This document shows positions 1 through 8,088 of a stretch of DNA of 64,000 nucleotides, in pieces; position 1 is the first letter of the stretch; each line of letters starts with the position of its first letter. The notes beneath the pieces were generated by a model, which did no database searches, was not told the origin of the DNA, and saw nothing but the letters and a program-made list of their open reading frames with translations. This DNA is from Sphingomonas sp. YR710 (GTDB taxonomy: Bacteria; Pseudomonadota; Alphaproteobacteria; Sphingomonadales; Sphingomonadaceae): assembly GCF_900101455.1 (NCBI RefSeq), contig NZ_FMZJ01000011.1, positions 62,001-126,000 of the forward strand, read 5' to 3'. Position numbers and translations under genes: made by a program.

Positions 1-2
1 AT

Positions 3-317
3 GCGCTGCGGATACTGGTCCGCAACCTAATCGACAATGCGATCCGCTATACGCCGGCTGGCGGCACGATCGGCGTGTCGTTATCCCGGGAAGAACCAGC
101 GCGGTGCGTGCTGCGCGTGACCGACGACGGCCCCGGTATCCCGGCCGATCGGCTGGAGGCGGTGTTCGACCGTTTCGTGCGGCTATCGCACGACGAGCCC
201 GGCAGCGGTCTCGGCCTTTCGATCGCGCGGCGGGTGGTCGAGCAGCATCACGGTACGATCCGGTTGGAAAATCGGCCGCGGGGAATCGCCGTAATCGTCG
301 CGCTGCCAATCGCGTGA
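3..317 (+). CDS. Sensor histidine kinase, C-terminal ATPase end (5' end outside window)
   Basis: Only the end of the catalytic ATP-binding domain is present, reading open from base 3. The N box is visible as LVRNLIDNAIRYTP, followed by a G1 box (DDGPGIP, near bases 124-144) and a G2 box (GSGLGLSIARRVVEQHHG). This order is the standard HATPase_c layout of a membrane two-component sensor kinase. The protein ends about 20 residues after the G2 helix, as usual for simple kinases without a C-terminal receiver domain. The dimerisation and phosphoacceptor domain, sensor region and any cognate response regulator lie upstream of the window, so the stimulus cannot be inferred. Confidence 0.9.
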   Translation, partial: ALRILVRNLIDNAIRYTPAGGTIGVSLSREEPARCVLRVTDDGPGIPADRLEAVFDRFVRLSHDEPGSGLGLSIARRVVEQHHGTIRLENRPRGIAVIVALPIA

Positions 318-596
318 ATTGGTCGACGCGTAACAATATTATTATGTTCGATGATCCGAAATGGCAGGGCGCATCATCTGGCGCGTCACCAGTAACGCCC
401 CAGGCGCTGCTCGCCGACATAGACATCGCTGCTTCCCCGCCATCCGTCATCATCGACGTAATAGCTATTACGCAATTGCCTCCTGGTCAGTTTACTCTTG
501 GCCGAATGGGGCCCGCGTAAGTGTGAAGCCGAGCATCTGCGCGGACTGCGGATTGCCAGGGTGCCATCCGCTGGCTGCGCCTTGGGCCCGCCAGCC
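318..596. other. Intergenic stretch with no recognisable gene
   Basis: This 279-base stretch lies between the kinase fragment and the 3' end of the carbonic-anhydrase-like gene, which points toward it. Short open frames exist, but none resembles a known family. The first part is noticeably A/T-richer (around 330-350 and 450-490) than the flanking genes. No convincing terminator or tRNA is visible. It could be decayed DNA, given the insertion-sequence remnants found further on. Confidence 0.5.
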
Positions 597-1184
597 TCAA
601 CCCCGACCGGCGGCCTTTACGGCATCCTTGTGTGCCTTCGCATTCTGCACATAATGTTGCACGCCTTCGCCCATGTCGATCAGCGCGGCGTCGGTGAGGT
701 CGCGCATATATTTGGCGGGCCGCCCTGCCCAAAGCTGCCGGTGCGGCACAGTCTTGTTCGGCGAAAGCATGGCGCCGGCCGCCAGCATCGCATCACTCTC
801 GACTGTGCATCCGCTCATCACGATGGCGCCCAGACCGATGAAGGCCCGGTCCTTCAGCGTGCAACCGTGGATCATCGCCATATGACCGATCAGCACGTCT
901 TCGCCTATGATCGTCGGCCAGCCATCGGCCGGGCGGCCGTCCTCCCTGCCAGGGCTGTCGCAGTGGATGACGGTTCCGTCCTGGATGTTGGTGCGTGCGC
1001 CGATGCGGATGACGTTCACGTCCGCGCGGATGACGCAATTGTACCAGATGCTGACATCCGGGCCGATCTCCACGTCGCCGATGATGCGGCATCCGGGCGC
1101 GATGAATGCACTGGCATCGATACGCGGCCAGACGCCGTTGAATGGCAGGATGGTGGCGCCGGGATAATCGGGATGATCGTTCAT
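597..1184 (-). CDS. Gamma-carbonic-anhydrase / hexapeptide-repeat family protein
   Basis: A 195-residue left-handed beta-helix protein built of hexapeptide repeats (for example IIGDVEIGPDVSIWYNCVIR). Three histidines at the family's zinc-ligand spacing are present: His74, His101 and His106 (VIHCD and GHMAMIHG). This matches the gamma-carbonic-anhydrase-like group that includes YrdA and PaaY. The likely role is cytosolic metal-dependent hydration or thioesterase-type chemistry; the exact substrate cannot be told from sequence. The start is supported by a strong upstream ribosome site (AGAGGAAGG). It stands alone, with an IS remnant upstream and an empty stretch downstream. Confidence 0.85.
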   Translation of the reverse strand: MNDHPDYPGATILPFNGVWPRIDASAFIAPGCRIIGDVEIGPDVSIWYNCVIRADVNVIRIGARTNIQDGTVIHCDSPGREDGRPADGWPTIIGEDVLIGHMAMIHGCTLKDRAFIGLGAIVMSGCTVESDAMLAAGAMLSPNKTVPHRQLWAGRPAKYMRDLTDAALIDMGEGVQHYVQNAKAHKDAVKAAGRG

Positions 1185-1259
1185 GCCCTTCCTCTAGGGC
1201 AATATTCAGCGCCGACAAGATGCTGCCGAAATCGTCTGTTTGAGCTGCTGCCGGTTTGG

Positions 1260-1839
1260 TGGACACCGAGATAAGGTGTTTTCACTGATCGGAGAGCATC
1301 AATGCAACGGAGGAAGTTTGCCCGAGAGTTTAAACTTGAGGCGGTAAGGATGGTCCGGGAGCGCGGCGTGGCGGTTGCCCAGGCTTCTCGCGATCTCGGC
1401 GTGCCCAAGAACGTGCTGCGTAAAAGGGTCAAGGAGTTGGCCACCGATCCGGGGCACGCGGTTCCGGGGCATGGCCAGTTGAAGCTGGAGCAGTTGGAGA
1501 TCGAGCGGCTGCGCCGCGAAGCACCGAGGGATCTGGCCGGTGGCGTGGATGTGTAGGGCGCTCGGTGTCTCGCGAAGCGGCTTTCAGGCCTGGCTCACCC
1601 TGCGAGCCAGGCCACGCCGTCGTGGTCTGCCTAAGGACCATGGTGAACGCTCGGTTATCGCCGCCAACGTGCTGGATCGCCAGTTCACGGCCGACAGACC
1701 TAACCAGAAGTGGGTGGCTGACTTCACCTATATCTGGACCGCGGAAGGGCGGCTTTACGTTGCCGCCGTCGTAGACCTGTTCTCCCGCAGGGTGGTGGGC
1801 TGGTCGATGAGCGACACCATGATGGCCCAGCTCGTTACC
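1260..1839 (+). mobile_element. Decayed IS3-family insertion sequence remnant
   Basis: The left part keeps the typical leader before orfA (TGGACACCGAGA, then GATCGGAGAGCATCAATG). The coding part consists of orfA joined to pieces of orfB with at least two internal deletions. The right end is missing: similarity to the IS3 transposase stops at the motif AQLVT near base 1839, well before the last catalytic glutamate region. No intact terminal inverted repeat pair or target duplication was found, so the element is a fossil that cannot move by itself. The left boundary is approximate. Confidence 0.75.
1302..1839 (+). pseudogene. IS3-family transposase orfA-orfB, deleted and frameshifted
   Basis: OrfA (from ATG 1302) has the HTH_Tnp_1 domain (KFAREFKLEAVRMVRERG) and runs to the leucine-zipper region ELEQLEIERLRRE-like segment, where it breaks. 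The following bases read, in another frame, as the orfB motif HRGIWPVAWMCRALGVSRSGF. A second deletion then joins AWLT to RARPRRRGLPKD. After that comes the start of the rve integrase core (NQKWVADFTYIWTAEGRLYVAAVVDLFSRRVVGW), holding the first catalytic Asp. The later catalytic residues are gone. The order and frames show two deletions inside a normal IS3-group transposase. Confidence 0.8.
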
Positions 1840-3010
1840 TGCGCTCGGAAGACCAAGGGAAGTTTATGTATTGGAAGCGGCTATCGAAACAAATGTTCCC
1901 ATACATCCTCAAATAGGAATTGCGGCGCCTCGGATCGGTGTAAACGGCTTTGGGATCACCGATGTCGCGCTCATATTGCGCGATATTGGCAATCGTCAGA
2001 GCCTTTGGAAGGATGTCCATAGCCTGGGGCACGGACTTCCCCTCCAACCAGTCGGAAGCGAAACGCCCCATCGCGTAACCAAAAATTGGGGATGCCAAGC
2101 TGATGCTGGCCTTGTACGGGCTCCCTGCATTCTTTAGCTCCGCGACTGCCTCACGCTCTCCGTCAATGCCCCCAAGAAACTGGCTCGGTCGCGCCTTGCC
2201 AGCTTCGCGCAGAGCGTCCAGCGCTCCAAGAACCACAGTGTCGGCGCCCAGGATCACGTCGACTTTCGGCTGCGCAAGCAGGATCATCTTCATGGTGCGA
2301 TATCCGCCTGCTTTGTCTACCGTGGCGGGCGAAATGTCGGCCACGATGGTTACCCCGGGGAGCTGCCGCAACGTATCGCGCATCGCGGTGAAGCGAGGCG
2401 CGAGGAACTGCAAATTGTCGTGAGTCAGCAATACCACCTTGGCCTTTCCGCCTAGACGCGTACGGATATGTGCTGCCGCAGCTTCCGCCAGCACCGCGCC
2501 GGTCCGATACTGCGGCGCATTCAAAATCGTAATGGCGGGCGGCGGCACGATCGCCCCAACATAGGCCCCGCTTCCGATCAACCTCTTGAGACCCGGGCTC
2601 AGCGAGGGCGGATCTATCGGAGCGACAACGATTGCGCCGGTCTTGTTGGTGCGGAGGCGATTGATCTGCCTTACCATCAGTGCCGCATTATTTTCGGAGC
2701 GTAATACGCTATACTTCATCCCTCGCTCTGAAGCAGCTAACGCCAGTCCGTACCCGATGCCCTGAACGAACTCACGTTCATTATCCTGAACGAACACCAG
2801 CTCCTTCCGCAGTGCCCTGGGCTTGGTACAGCTCTGCCGGGCCGGATCAAAGGCCGGAAGGGCCACTGGCCTGGTGAGGCCATTGCCTTGCGCGTAAGCG
2901 GCCGGCGGCGAAGTGATGGCAAGAAGCGCCGCCAGCGCGCCACGCGCGAAGTGCCTGTTGAGCGCGAGCCTCCACGACCGCATCGGAACTGATGGCGCGG
3001 GAAGTATCAT
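1835..3010 (-). CDS. Periplasmic substrate-binding protein (ribose-binding-like, Peripla_BP_4 type)
   Basis: A 391-residue exported protein. An N-terminal basic and hydrophobic signal ends near residue 41 (PPAAYA-QG). The mature part has the two-lobe pattern of type-I sugar-binding proteins: LVFVQDNEREFVQGIGYGLALAA, GAIVVAPIDPPS, KVVLLTHDNLQF, VDVILGADTVVLGALDALREAG and FLGGIDGEREAV. No ABC permease or ATPase lies beside it. Instead its start overlaps the upstream sensor-kinase stop by four bases (ATGA), so it probably acts as a periplasmic sensory partner, comparable in concept to TorT with TorS. The stop codon (1835-1837) lies inside the IS3 remnant, so the last residues may be altered. Confidence 0.75.
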   Translation of the reverse strand: MILPAPSVPMRSWRLALNRHFARGALAALLAITSPPAAYAQGNGLTRPVALPAFDPARQSCTKPRALRKELVFVQDNEREFVQGIGYGLALAASERGMKYSVLRSENNAALMVRQINRLRTNKTGAIVVAPIDPPSLSPGLKRLIGSGAYVGAIVPPPAITILNAPQYRTGAVLAEAAAAHIRTRLGGKAKVVLLTHDNLQFLAPRFTAMRDTLRQLPGVTIVADISPATVDKAGGYRTMKMILLAQPKVDVILGADTVVLGALDALREAGKARPSQFLGGIDGEREAVAELKNAGSPYKASISLASPIFGYAMGRFASDWLEGKSVPQAMDILPKALTIANIAQYERDIGDPKAVYTDPRRRNSYLRMYGNICFDSRFQYINFPWSSERR

Positions 3011-4347
3011 ACCGACTGCGCGGTTGAGAACACCAGCCGGGCCGCGGTCCCCGGTGTCCGATTGATATACTCGACATTCGTCTTCAGCGCAGCAGACATC
3101 GCAGCGATTATCTTCGACCCCAGCCCGGTTCCACCCGGGCGCGAAGTGGCGCCCAGTCCGATACCATCATCCTGAACGACAAGCTCGGCCTTCCCCTCCG
3201 GAAGCTTTCGCAACATGACGCGGATATCGCCCGATTGCCCGGGCGGATAGGCGTATTTGAAGGCGTTGGTAACCAATTCCGTGGCGACCACTCCGAGACT
3301 GATGCTCTGGTCTGTGGGCAGGGTAACTGAATCGAGCACGCTTGTAAGCCGGGCCGTATGGCCGTCGTTGCGCATGGCGACACCAAGATTGTCCAGCATC
3401 ACGCCCAGATAATCATTCAATGCCACCGATGTTACGTCGCTGGACGTGTAGAGGCTCTTGTGAATCTGCGATATCGCTTGGATGCGCGTCTCCGTTTCCT
3501 TCAAGGCTCCCTTGGCCGATTCATCGGCAACTGTCTTAGACTGCATGTGGACCAGTGCCGCCACGAGTTGGAGGCTGTTGGCAACGCGATGGTTGACTTC
3601 AGACAGCAGGATTTCCGCGCGTTCTCGGGCAAGCGCTAGCTCCTGAGTCCTTTTTTCAACCCGTTCCTCGAGCGAGAGGTTGGTTGCACGCACCTCGTCA
3701 CGCGCCTGTGTGATTTCCTGCCTGTTGCGAAAAACCGTGAAGGCCACCGCAGCCACGACAAGAACGATGACGAACGTTGCGACGACGGCTACCCACCGCA
3801 GCATGGCGGCATTGTTTTGCCGCTCGACCTCGGAAAGGGTGGATCTTTCGTCGGCGTCCAGCATCGCGCCGTACAGGTAAACATTGATCTCATCCATCAG
3901 CGCCTTGCCGCGATTGCTGCGGATGATCGTCAGGGCATCCGTGTCGGAACCGGCGCGTTTCAGGGCGACGCTTTGGTCCATTTCCCTAATCTTTTCCTCC
4001 ACTGCCGCTCGCAGCCTGGAGAGGAACGGCGGCGGCCGGGACGCCGTGCTAACAAGACGCTCGAACTTGGACATTTGCGGCCGCGCGCGCGCTTTGGCTG
4101 TGTCATAGGGAGCCAGGTAGATTTCATTTCCGGTCAGAAGGTAACCGCGCTGGCTGGACTCCGCCGTTCGCAATGCATCGCGCAGTTCAACCGCAGCCAT
4201 GCGGGTGTCTCGTTGCAACGCCGCGTTATGGAACAGGGTATTAGACCTTTCGCCAAGCCACATCGTCATCCCCACAATGGCGAAGAGTGCGAGAAAGCCG
4301 ACGATAAGGCCTCCGGTCACACCCAAGGCGAGGCGACTGCTTGCCAT
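3007..4347 (-). CDS. CHASE3-type sensor histidine kinase (HisKA_2 family)
   Basis: A 446-residue inner-membrane kinase. TM1 spans about residues 9-30 and TM2 about 184-206. The periplasmic region between them has CHASE3 features (RDALRTAESSQRGYLLTGNEIYL). A coiled coil (about 210-245) leads to a HisKA_2 phosphoacceptor with His253 (LSEVNHRVANSLQLVAALV). The ATPase domain follows, with TELVTNAFKYAYP, DDGIGLG and GTGLGSKIIAAM. A ribosome site AGGAG stands 8 bases before the start. It forms an operon with the binding protein, whose start codon overlaps its stop. The kinase operon is divergent from the TonB receptor, suggesting it senses the nutrient that the receptor imports. No response regulator is nearby. 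Confidence 0.85.
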   Translation of the reverse strand: MASSRLALGVTGGLIVGFLALFAIVGMTMWLGERSNTLFHNAALQRDTRMAAVELRDALRTAESSQRGYLLTGNEIYLAPYDTAKARARPQMSKFERLVSTASRPPPFLSRLRAAVEEKIREMDQSVALKRAGSDTDALTIIRSNRGKALMDEINVYLYGAMLDADERSTLSEVERQNNAAMLRWVAVVATFVIVLVVAAVAFTVFRNRQEITQARDEVRATNLSLEERVEKRTQELALARERAEILLSEVNHRVANSLQLVAALVHMQSKTVADESAKGALKETETRIQAISQIHKSLYTSSDVTSVALNDYLGVMLDNLGVAMRNDGHTARLTSVLDSVTLPTDQSISLGVVATELVTNAFKYAYPPGQSGDIRVMLRKLPEGKAELVVQDDGIGLGATSRPGGTGLGSKIIAAMSAALKTNVEYINRTPGTAARLVFSTAQSV

Positions 4348-4634
4348 TTCGTGGTCTCCTGAGCCTGGCGTCCGACTGCGGGCCCGGTGCCAACGTCAAG
4401 CTCGGATAACATAGGATCGGAATGTCAGCTACGGGTGATGAGCAGCGTACGAGCACGCATGACCAGTGTCGATAGGCGACCGACCGGTCGGCTGGCATGT
4501 GAAGCTCCGCTGGTTATCGGCGGATCCTCATCCTCACACAGAATGAACGTCCGCGTCTCGATTTCCGGTTCTTGAAAGACGCCAGTCAGCAAACGGCCCA
4601 TTCAGCATCTATATCCGCAAAAATGCCATTTTTT
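4348..4634. other. Upstream region of the kinase operon, no gene seen
   Basis: About 290 bases between the kinase start and the transposase remnant. No frame here resembles a known protein. It must contain the promoter of the kinase operon, but no clear consensus promoter elements were recognised. Base composition is more A/T-rich toward 4600-4634, in keeping with the imported sequence that follows. Confidence 0.4.
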
Positions 4635-4860
4635 ATCGCAAGCTATGGCGACAAGTGGCGCAAGGGCGAGCGTATCTCATCTGGCTTCACCGAGTCAGCC
4701 GTCAATCAAGTTCCGTCCCGGGCGAATGGTCAAGAAACAGCAAATACGCTGGACCAAAAGAGGTGCACACCTATTGCTGCAAACTCGCACCCAAGCTCTC
4801 AATGGTGACTTGCGCAAATACTTCCAACGCTGGCATCCTGACCTGAAAGCTGCCGCGTAG
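4635..4860 (+). pseudogene. C-terminal remnant of a transposase (ISKra4-like), frameshifted
   Basis: Two reading frames together give the end of a transposase. The first, near 4644-4710, reads YGDKWRKGERISSGFTESAV followed by NQV. After a frameshift at about 4710-4716, the second reads RMVKKQQIRWTKRGAHLLLQ and then TRTQALNGDLRKYFQRW, up to a stop at 4858-4860. The motif series (ESAVNQV, KRM-KKQQ-RW, GAHLLLQ-RT, LN-DL) is that of the C terminus of DDE transposases usually classed as ISKra4; the family name is from memory and less certain than the transposase call. The N-terminal three quarters are missing, so it is a dead fragment just upstream of the TonB receptor gene. Confidence 0.65.
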
Positions 4861-4892
4861 CCCTCGTTTTGTCCTAGTTTCTTATATTTTCC

Positions 4893-4904
4893 TTGCCCGG
4901 GCAA
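4893..4904. promoter_or_regulatory. Perfect 12-bp palindrome upstream of the TonB receptor gene (possible operator)
   Basis: TTGCCCGGGCAA is a perfect inverted repeat about 90 bases before the receptor start. It is followed directly by a second inverted repeat (AATGC...GCATT, 4904-4918). Such a position fits a regulator-binding site between the divergent receptor and kinase units. No matching regulator is encoded nearby, so the role is inference. Confidence 0.35.
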
Positions 4905-4994
4905 ATGCGTGTGTGCATTGTCGGCGCGCGAAATTAGTCAAAACGGTTGCCGACAGAGCAACTGCGAAGAATTTCCTTTAGGAGGGAGCCTATC

Positions 4995-7385
4995 ATGAAC
5001 CGCCGTCACTATCGTTGTGCACTCATGGTCACCGCCGCGGTTCAGTTGATCGCGGGCGAGCAAGCGTTTGCCCAGTCCGCAAAAGACACCTCGCCGGACG
5101 CCAGCACGATCATCGTCACCGCCCGCCGCATCGAGGAGCGTCTGCTGGACGTGCCGATCTCGATCTCGGTAGTCGACCAGTCACGGATCAACAAGGTCAA
5201 CGTGACCTCGAGCGAGGATCTTGCCCGTGTGGTTCCGGGTCTCGGGGTCGATTCGCGCTATTCGTCCGAGCAGTCGAGCTTCTCGATCCGCGGTTTCACA
5301 CAGCAGCTGCGCACGTCGGCCGCGGTCGGCACGTATTTCGGCGAAGTCGTGGCGCCGCGTGGCAGCGGTCTCTCGCTCCAGGGAGGCGATGGCGCAGGCC
5401 CCGGCAGCACGTTCGACGTCCAGAACATCCAGGTGCTGAAAGGCCCGCAAGGCACCCTGTTCGGCCGCAACACCACCGGCGGCGCGGTGATCATCACCCC
5501 GACTAAGCCGATCGACCGCTTCGAGGGCTATGTCGAAGGCAGCTACGGCAACTACAGCATGCGGCGCATCCAGGCCGTGGTCAACGCGCCGCTGGCGTCG
5601 TGGGCGCGGCTGCGCCTCGGCGTCGACCGGCAGAAGAGGGACGGTTTCCTTCACAACATCTCGGGCATCGGGCCCAATGATTTCAACAATACCAACTACA
5701 CCGCGCTGCGCGCCAGCCTTGTGCTCGACCTTGGGGCCAATCTCGAGAACTACACGATCGTGTCCAATCTGTGGTCGCACAACAACGGCTCCATCCCGCA
5801 AATATTCGGTGCCAATCCGGCGGCGGGCTTCGGATCCTTCGCCGCGGCGCAGGTTGCGCGCCGCACCGCGCTGGGCGAGGACGGGCGCTACGCGGTCGAG
5901 AACACGCTGCCCACTCCCAGTTCTTTGACCAAGCAGTTCCAGGCGATCAACATCACCAAGTGGATTGCGACCGACAACATCACCCTCAAGAACATCGCGT
6001 CCTACTCGCACTTCATCCAGGACCTGCGGCAGGACATCTTCGGCAGCGCTTATGCGGTCCCCTTGACGGGGGGCTACCTGTCGACATCGTTCTCGTTCAA
6101 CCCCGACGGTTCGCACAGCAGCGACCAGAAGAACTTCACCGAGGAGTTCCAGCTTCAGGGGACGGACTCGAACGGACGCCTGAACTACCAGGCAGGGCTC
6201 TATTACGAGCATAGTACGCCGGGGTCGCGCACCGCCGGCGGTTCGCCCGGCATCGGCGTGATTTGCCTGCCCCAGGACTATAATGATTTCCTGCACACGC
6301 GCTGCCTCGCCAGTCCTCGCTCGTTTGCCACTCCCAACAGCGGAACGATCGAGTTCATCAACATGGCGGCCTATGCACAGGGCACCTACAAGCTGACCGA
6401 CAAGCTCAAGGCCACCGCCGGCATCCGCTACACTTATGACCGCGTCCACGGCAGCGCGCAGGGCCTGAACTACGGGTACGTCGGAGCCGGCTATGTTACC
6501 CCCACATTCATCGGCTGCTCGGCCGGCTATCCGGCGGCCACCAACTGCGTATTCTCGGGCCGGACATCCAACAAGAAGCCGACGTGGACGTTGAACCTGC
6601 AATACAATCCCAGCGACAATACCATGCTCTACGGCACGTATTCGCGCGGCTACAAACAGGGCGGCGTCACCCCGTTCGCCGCCGCTGGCGTCTCGACCTT
6701 CGGGCCGGAGCAAGTGGACAACTACGAACTGGGCATGAAGGCCAGCTTCAAGGGGGAGGTGTCGGGCAATCTGAACGTCGCCGCGTTCTACTCGAAGCTG
6801 AAGAACCAGCAGATCCTGGTGGGCCTGCAGGACACCACCGGCGTCCATCCCAGCGCCACGTCGGTGCTGAACGCGGGCAAGTCGCGCGCGTCGGGCATCG
6901 AAGTCGACGGGTCGATCCGCTTCGGCAGGTTGTTCCGCATTGATGCCGCCGGAACCTATCTGAGCACCAAACTCGAAATCGCCGATCCGGGTTTCCCTGA
7001 GTACAATGTGAAGACGCTGCCGGCATCTGGCGGTCCAATCGAATTCTCGCCGAAATGGAGCACGAACGTGGGTGGCACGTTCACGCTGCCGATGGACGAG
7101 AGCATGGGCAAGATCGAGGTCGGCGCCGATTATCGCTATACGTCTTCGTTCTTCACTGGCGGCATCGGCACAACCACCCCGATCAAGCAGATCGACGCCA
7201 ACCTAACCTGGAGCAACGTTGCCGGTGCGCCGATCGATATTTCGGCATTCGGCACCAACCTGACGAACCAGTTCACTTACGGTTACGTGCTGGGCCTGGC
7301 GAACAGCTTCGGCTTCAATGTCGGCTATATCGGCCAGCCGCGAATGTATGGTCTGCGGGCCAAGATCCGTTTCGGCGGCAAGTAA
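4995..7385 (+). CDS. TonB-dependent outer-membrane receptor
   Basis: A 796-residue outer-membrane transporter that would take up a scarce ligand using TonB-transduced energy. The chosen start (MNRRHYRC) has a strong ribosome site, AGGAGGG at 4980-4986, eight bases upstream, and begins a signal peptide cut near residue 26 (QAFA-QS). A further in-frame start 48 bases upstream would spoil the signal peptide. A TonB-box-like segment (TIIVTARR) precedes the plug domain, which shows VPGLGVDSR, FSIRGF and VLKGPQGTLFGRNTTGGAV. Alternating beta-strand sequence fills the barrel to the end. It diverges from the kinase and binding-protein operon, and a hairpin follows the stop. The ligand is unknown. Confidence 0.95.
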   Translation: MNRRHYRCALMVTAAVQLIAGEQAFAQSAKDTSPDASTIIVTARRIEERLLDVPISISVVDQSRINKVNVTSSEDLARVVPGLGVDSRYSSEQSSFSIRGFTQQLRTSAAVGTYFGEVVAPRGSGLSLQGGDGAGPGSTFDVQNIQVLKGPQGTLFGRNTTGGAVIITPTKPIDRFEGYVEGSYGNYSMRRIQAVVNAPLASWARLRLGVDRQKRDGFLHNISGIGPNDFNNTNYTALRASLVLDLGANLENYTIVSNLWSHNNGSIPQIFGANPAAGFGSFAAAQVARRTALGEDGRYAVENTLPTPSSLTKQFQAINITKWIATDNITLKNIASYSHFIQDLRQDIFGSAYAVPLTGGYLSTSFSFNPDGSHSSDQKNFTEEFQLQGTDSNGRLNYQAGLYYEHSTPGSRTAGGSPGIGVICLPQDYNDFLHTRCLASPRSFATPNSGTIEFINMAAYAQGTYKLTDKLKATAGIRYTYDRVHGSAQGLNYGYVGAGYVTPTFIGCSAGYPAATNCVFSGRTSNKKPTWTLNLQYNPSDNTMLYGTYSRGYKQGGVTPFAAAGVSTFGPEQVDNYELGMKASFKGEVSGNLNVAAFYSKLKNQQILVGLQDTTGVHPSATSVLNAGKSRASGIEVDGSIRFGRLFRIDAAGTYLSTKLEIADPGFPEYNVKTLPASGGPIEFSPKWSTNVGGTFTLPMDESMGKIEVGADYRYTSSFFTGGIGTTTPIKQIDANLTWSNVAGAPIDISAFGTNLTNQFTYGYVLGLANSFGFNVGYIGQPRMYGLRAKIRFGGK

Positions 7386-7400
7386 GCAAACCGACAAATC

Positions 7401-7432
7401 ATGCCCGCAGCGCCCACGCGAGCTGCGGGCAT
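7401..7432 (+). terminator. Hairpin after the TonB receptor gene, probable terminator
   Basis: An 11-bp perfect stem (ATGCCCGCAGC and its complement) closes a 10-base loop 16 bases after the receptor stop. The following bases are A/T-rich (GATTATATG) but lack a clear T run, so factor-independent termination is likely but not certain. Confidence 0.55.
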
Positions 7433-7559
7433 GATTATATGACGACGTGCGAAAACGAGATTGATGCCATTTCCCAATTGGAGTGCCTTGGTTGGAAGCA
7501 ATTCTGACGGAGAGACTTGATGGCCATGAGTTCGGGTAATTTGTCGGGAGTGCACCAGA
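7433..7559. other. Degenerate DNA downstream of the integrase remnant
   Basis: Nothing is recognisable in these bases on either strand. They lie where the rest of the integrase gene would be expected and probably represent its decayed continuation. Confidence 0.35.
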
Positions 7560-7778
7560 CCGCGTTCAGGGCGGGGGCTCTTCGGGCCGGGCACTTGCTC
7601 GATGACAACGAACCCAAGATCTTCCGGGACGAGTTTGAAGGCTCCGCCGTACCGATAATTGAGCGCCAGTAGCGTTGGCCAGTCGTGGTGACGAACAGGT
7701 ACAGACCCTCGCCATCGCTTAGTTTGTACACCTTTTCCCGACCTTTGCGGCGCTGACGGCGGTCGCTGTGAGAGCCAT
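7560..7778 (-). pseudogene. N-terminal remnant of a tyrosine (phage-type) integrase
   Basis: From an ATG at 7778, preceded by a GAGGAG ribosome site, the sequence reads MALTATAVSAAK. A frameshift follows, then VYKLSDGEGLYLFVTTTGQRYW, then another frameshift before NYRYGG. This is the N-terminal arm-binding domain (DUF4102 type) of integrases used by prophages and integrative elements. The catalytic domain is absent. Two frameshifts and the loss of the 3' part show it is dead. It points away from a tRNA-Asn gene on the same strand 160 bases upstream, the classic layout of an element integrated at the tRNA 3' end. Confidence 0.7.
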
Positions 7779-7941
7779 CTGGGGGTATCTCCTCGGGGCA
7801 ATTTTGCTGATACCCCCAGAAATACCCGCAAAATGGCTGGCTGCATATGGACGCGCTGACGTGCCCAGGGACATCTCAGTCCTGAAAACACTGGCTTTTT
7901 TGGTGATTTTGGACGTCCTGGGACATCCCTGGACAGGGTTC

Positions 7942-8016
7942 TGGCTCCCCGGGCCGGATTCGAACCAGCGACCATTCGATTAACAGTCGAACGCTCTACC
8001 ACTGAGCTACCGGGGA
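7942..8016 (-). tRNA. tRNA-Asn (anticodon GTT)
   Basis: On the minus strand a full cloverleaf can be folded. The acceptor stem is TCCCCGG/CCGGGGA, the D-arm has GCTCAGTGGTAGAGC, and the anticodon loop CTGTTAA carries GTT. The T-arm is GCTGG-TTCGAAT-CCGGC. CCA is encoded at 7942-7944. The 3' end faces the integrase remnant, so this is a probable attachment site for a lost mobile element. Confidence 0.95.
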
Positions 8017-8088
8017 ACAGCCTTCCAAAGGCGAGGCGCGCCTATAGCAGCGTCAAATCGGGCGTGGCAAGCCCAAGCTGCGATCTTT

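Noticed and set aside
498-1274. A 258-codon open frame antisense to the carbonic-anhydrase-like gene
   Set aside because: The hexapeptide-repeat protein with its zinc histidines is clear on the minus strand; the plus-strand translation shows no family features.
5181-6848. A 555-codon open frame antisense to the TonB receptor gene
   Set aside because: The receptor is unmistakable on the plus strand and the antisense translation has no recognisable domain.
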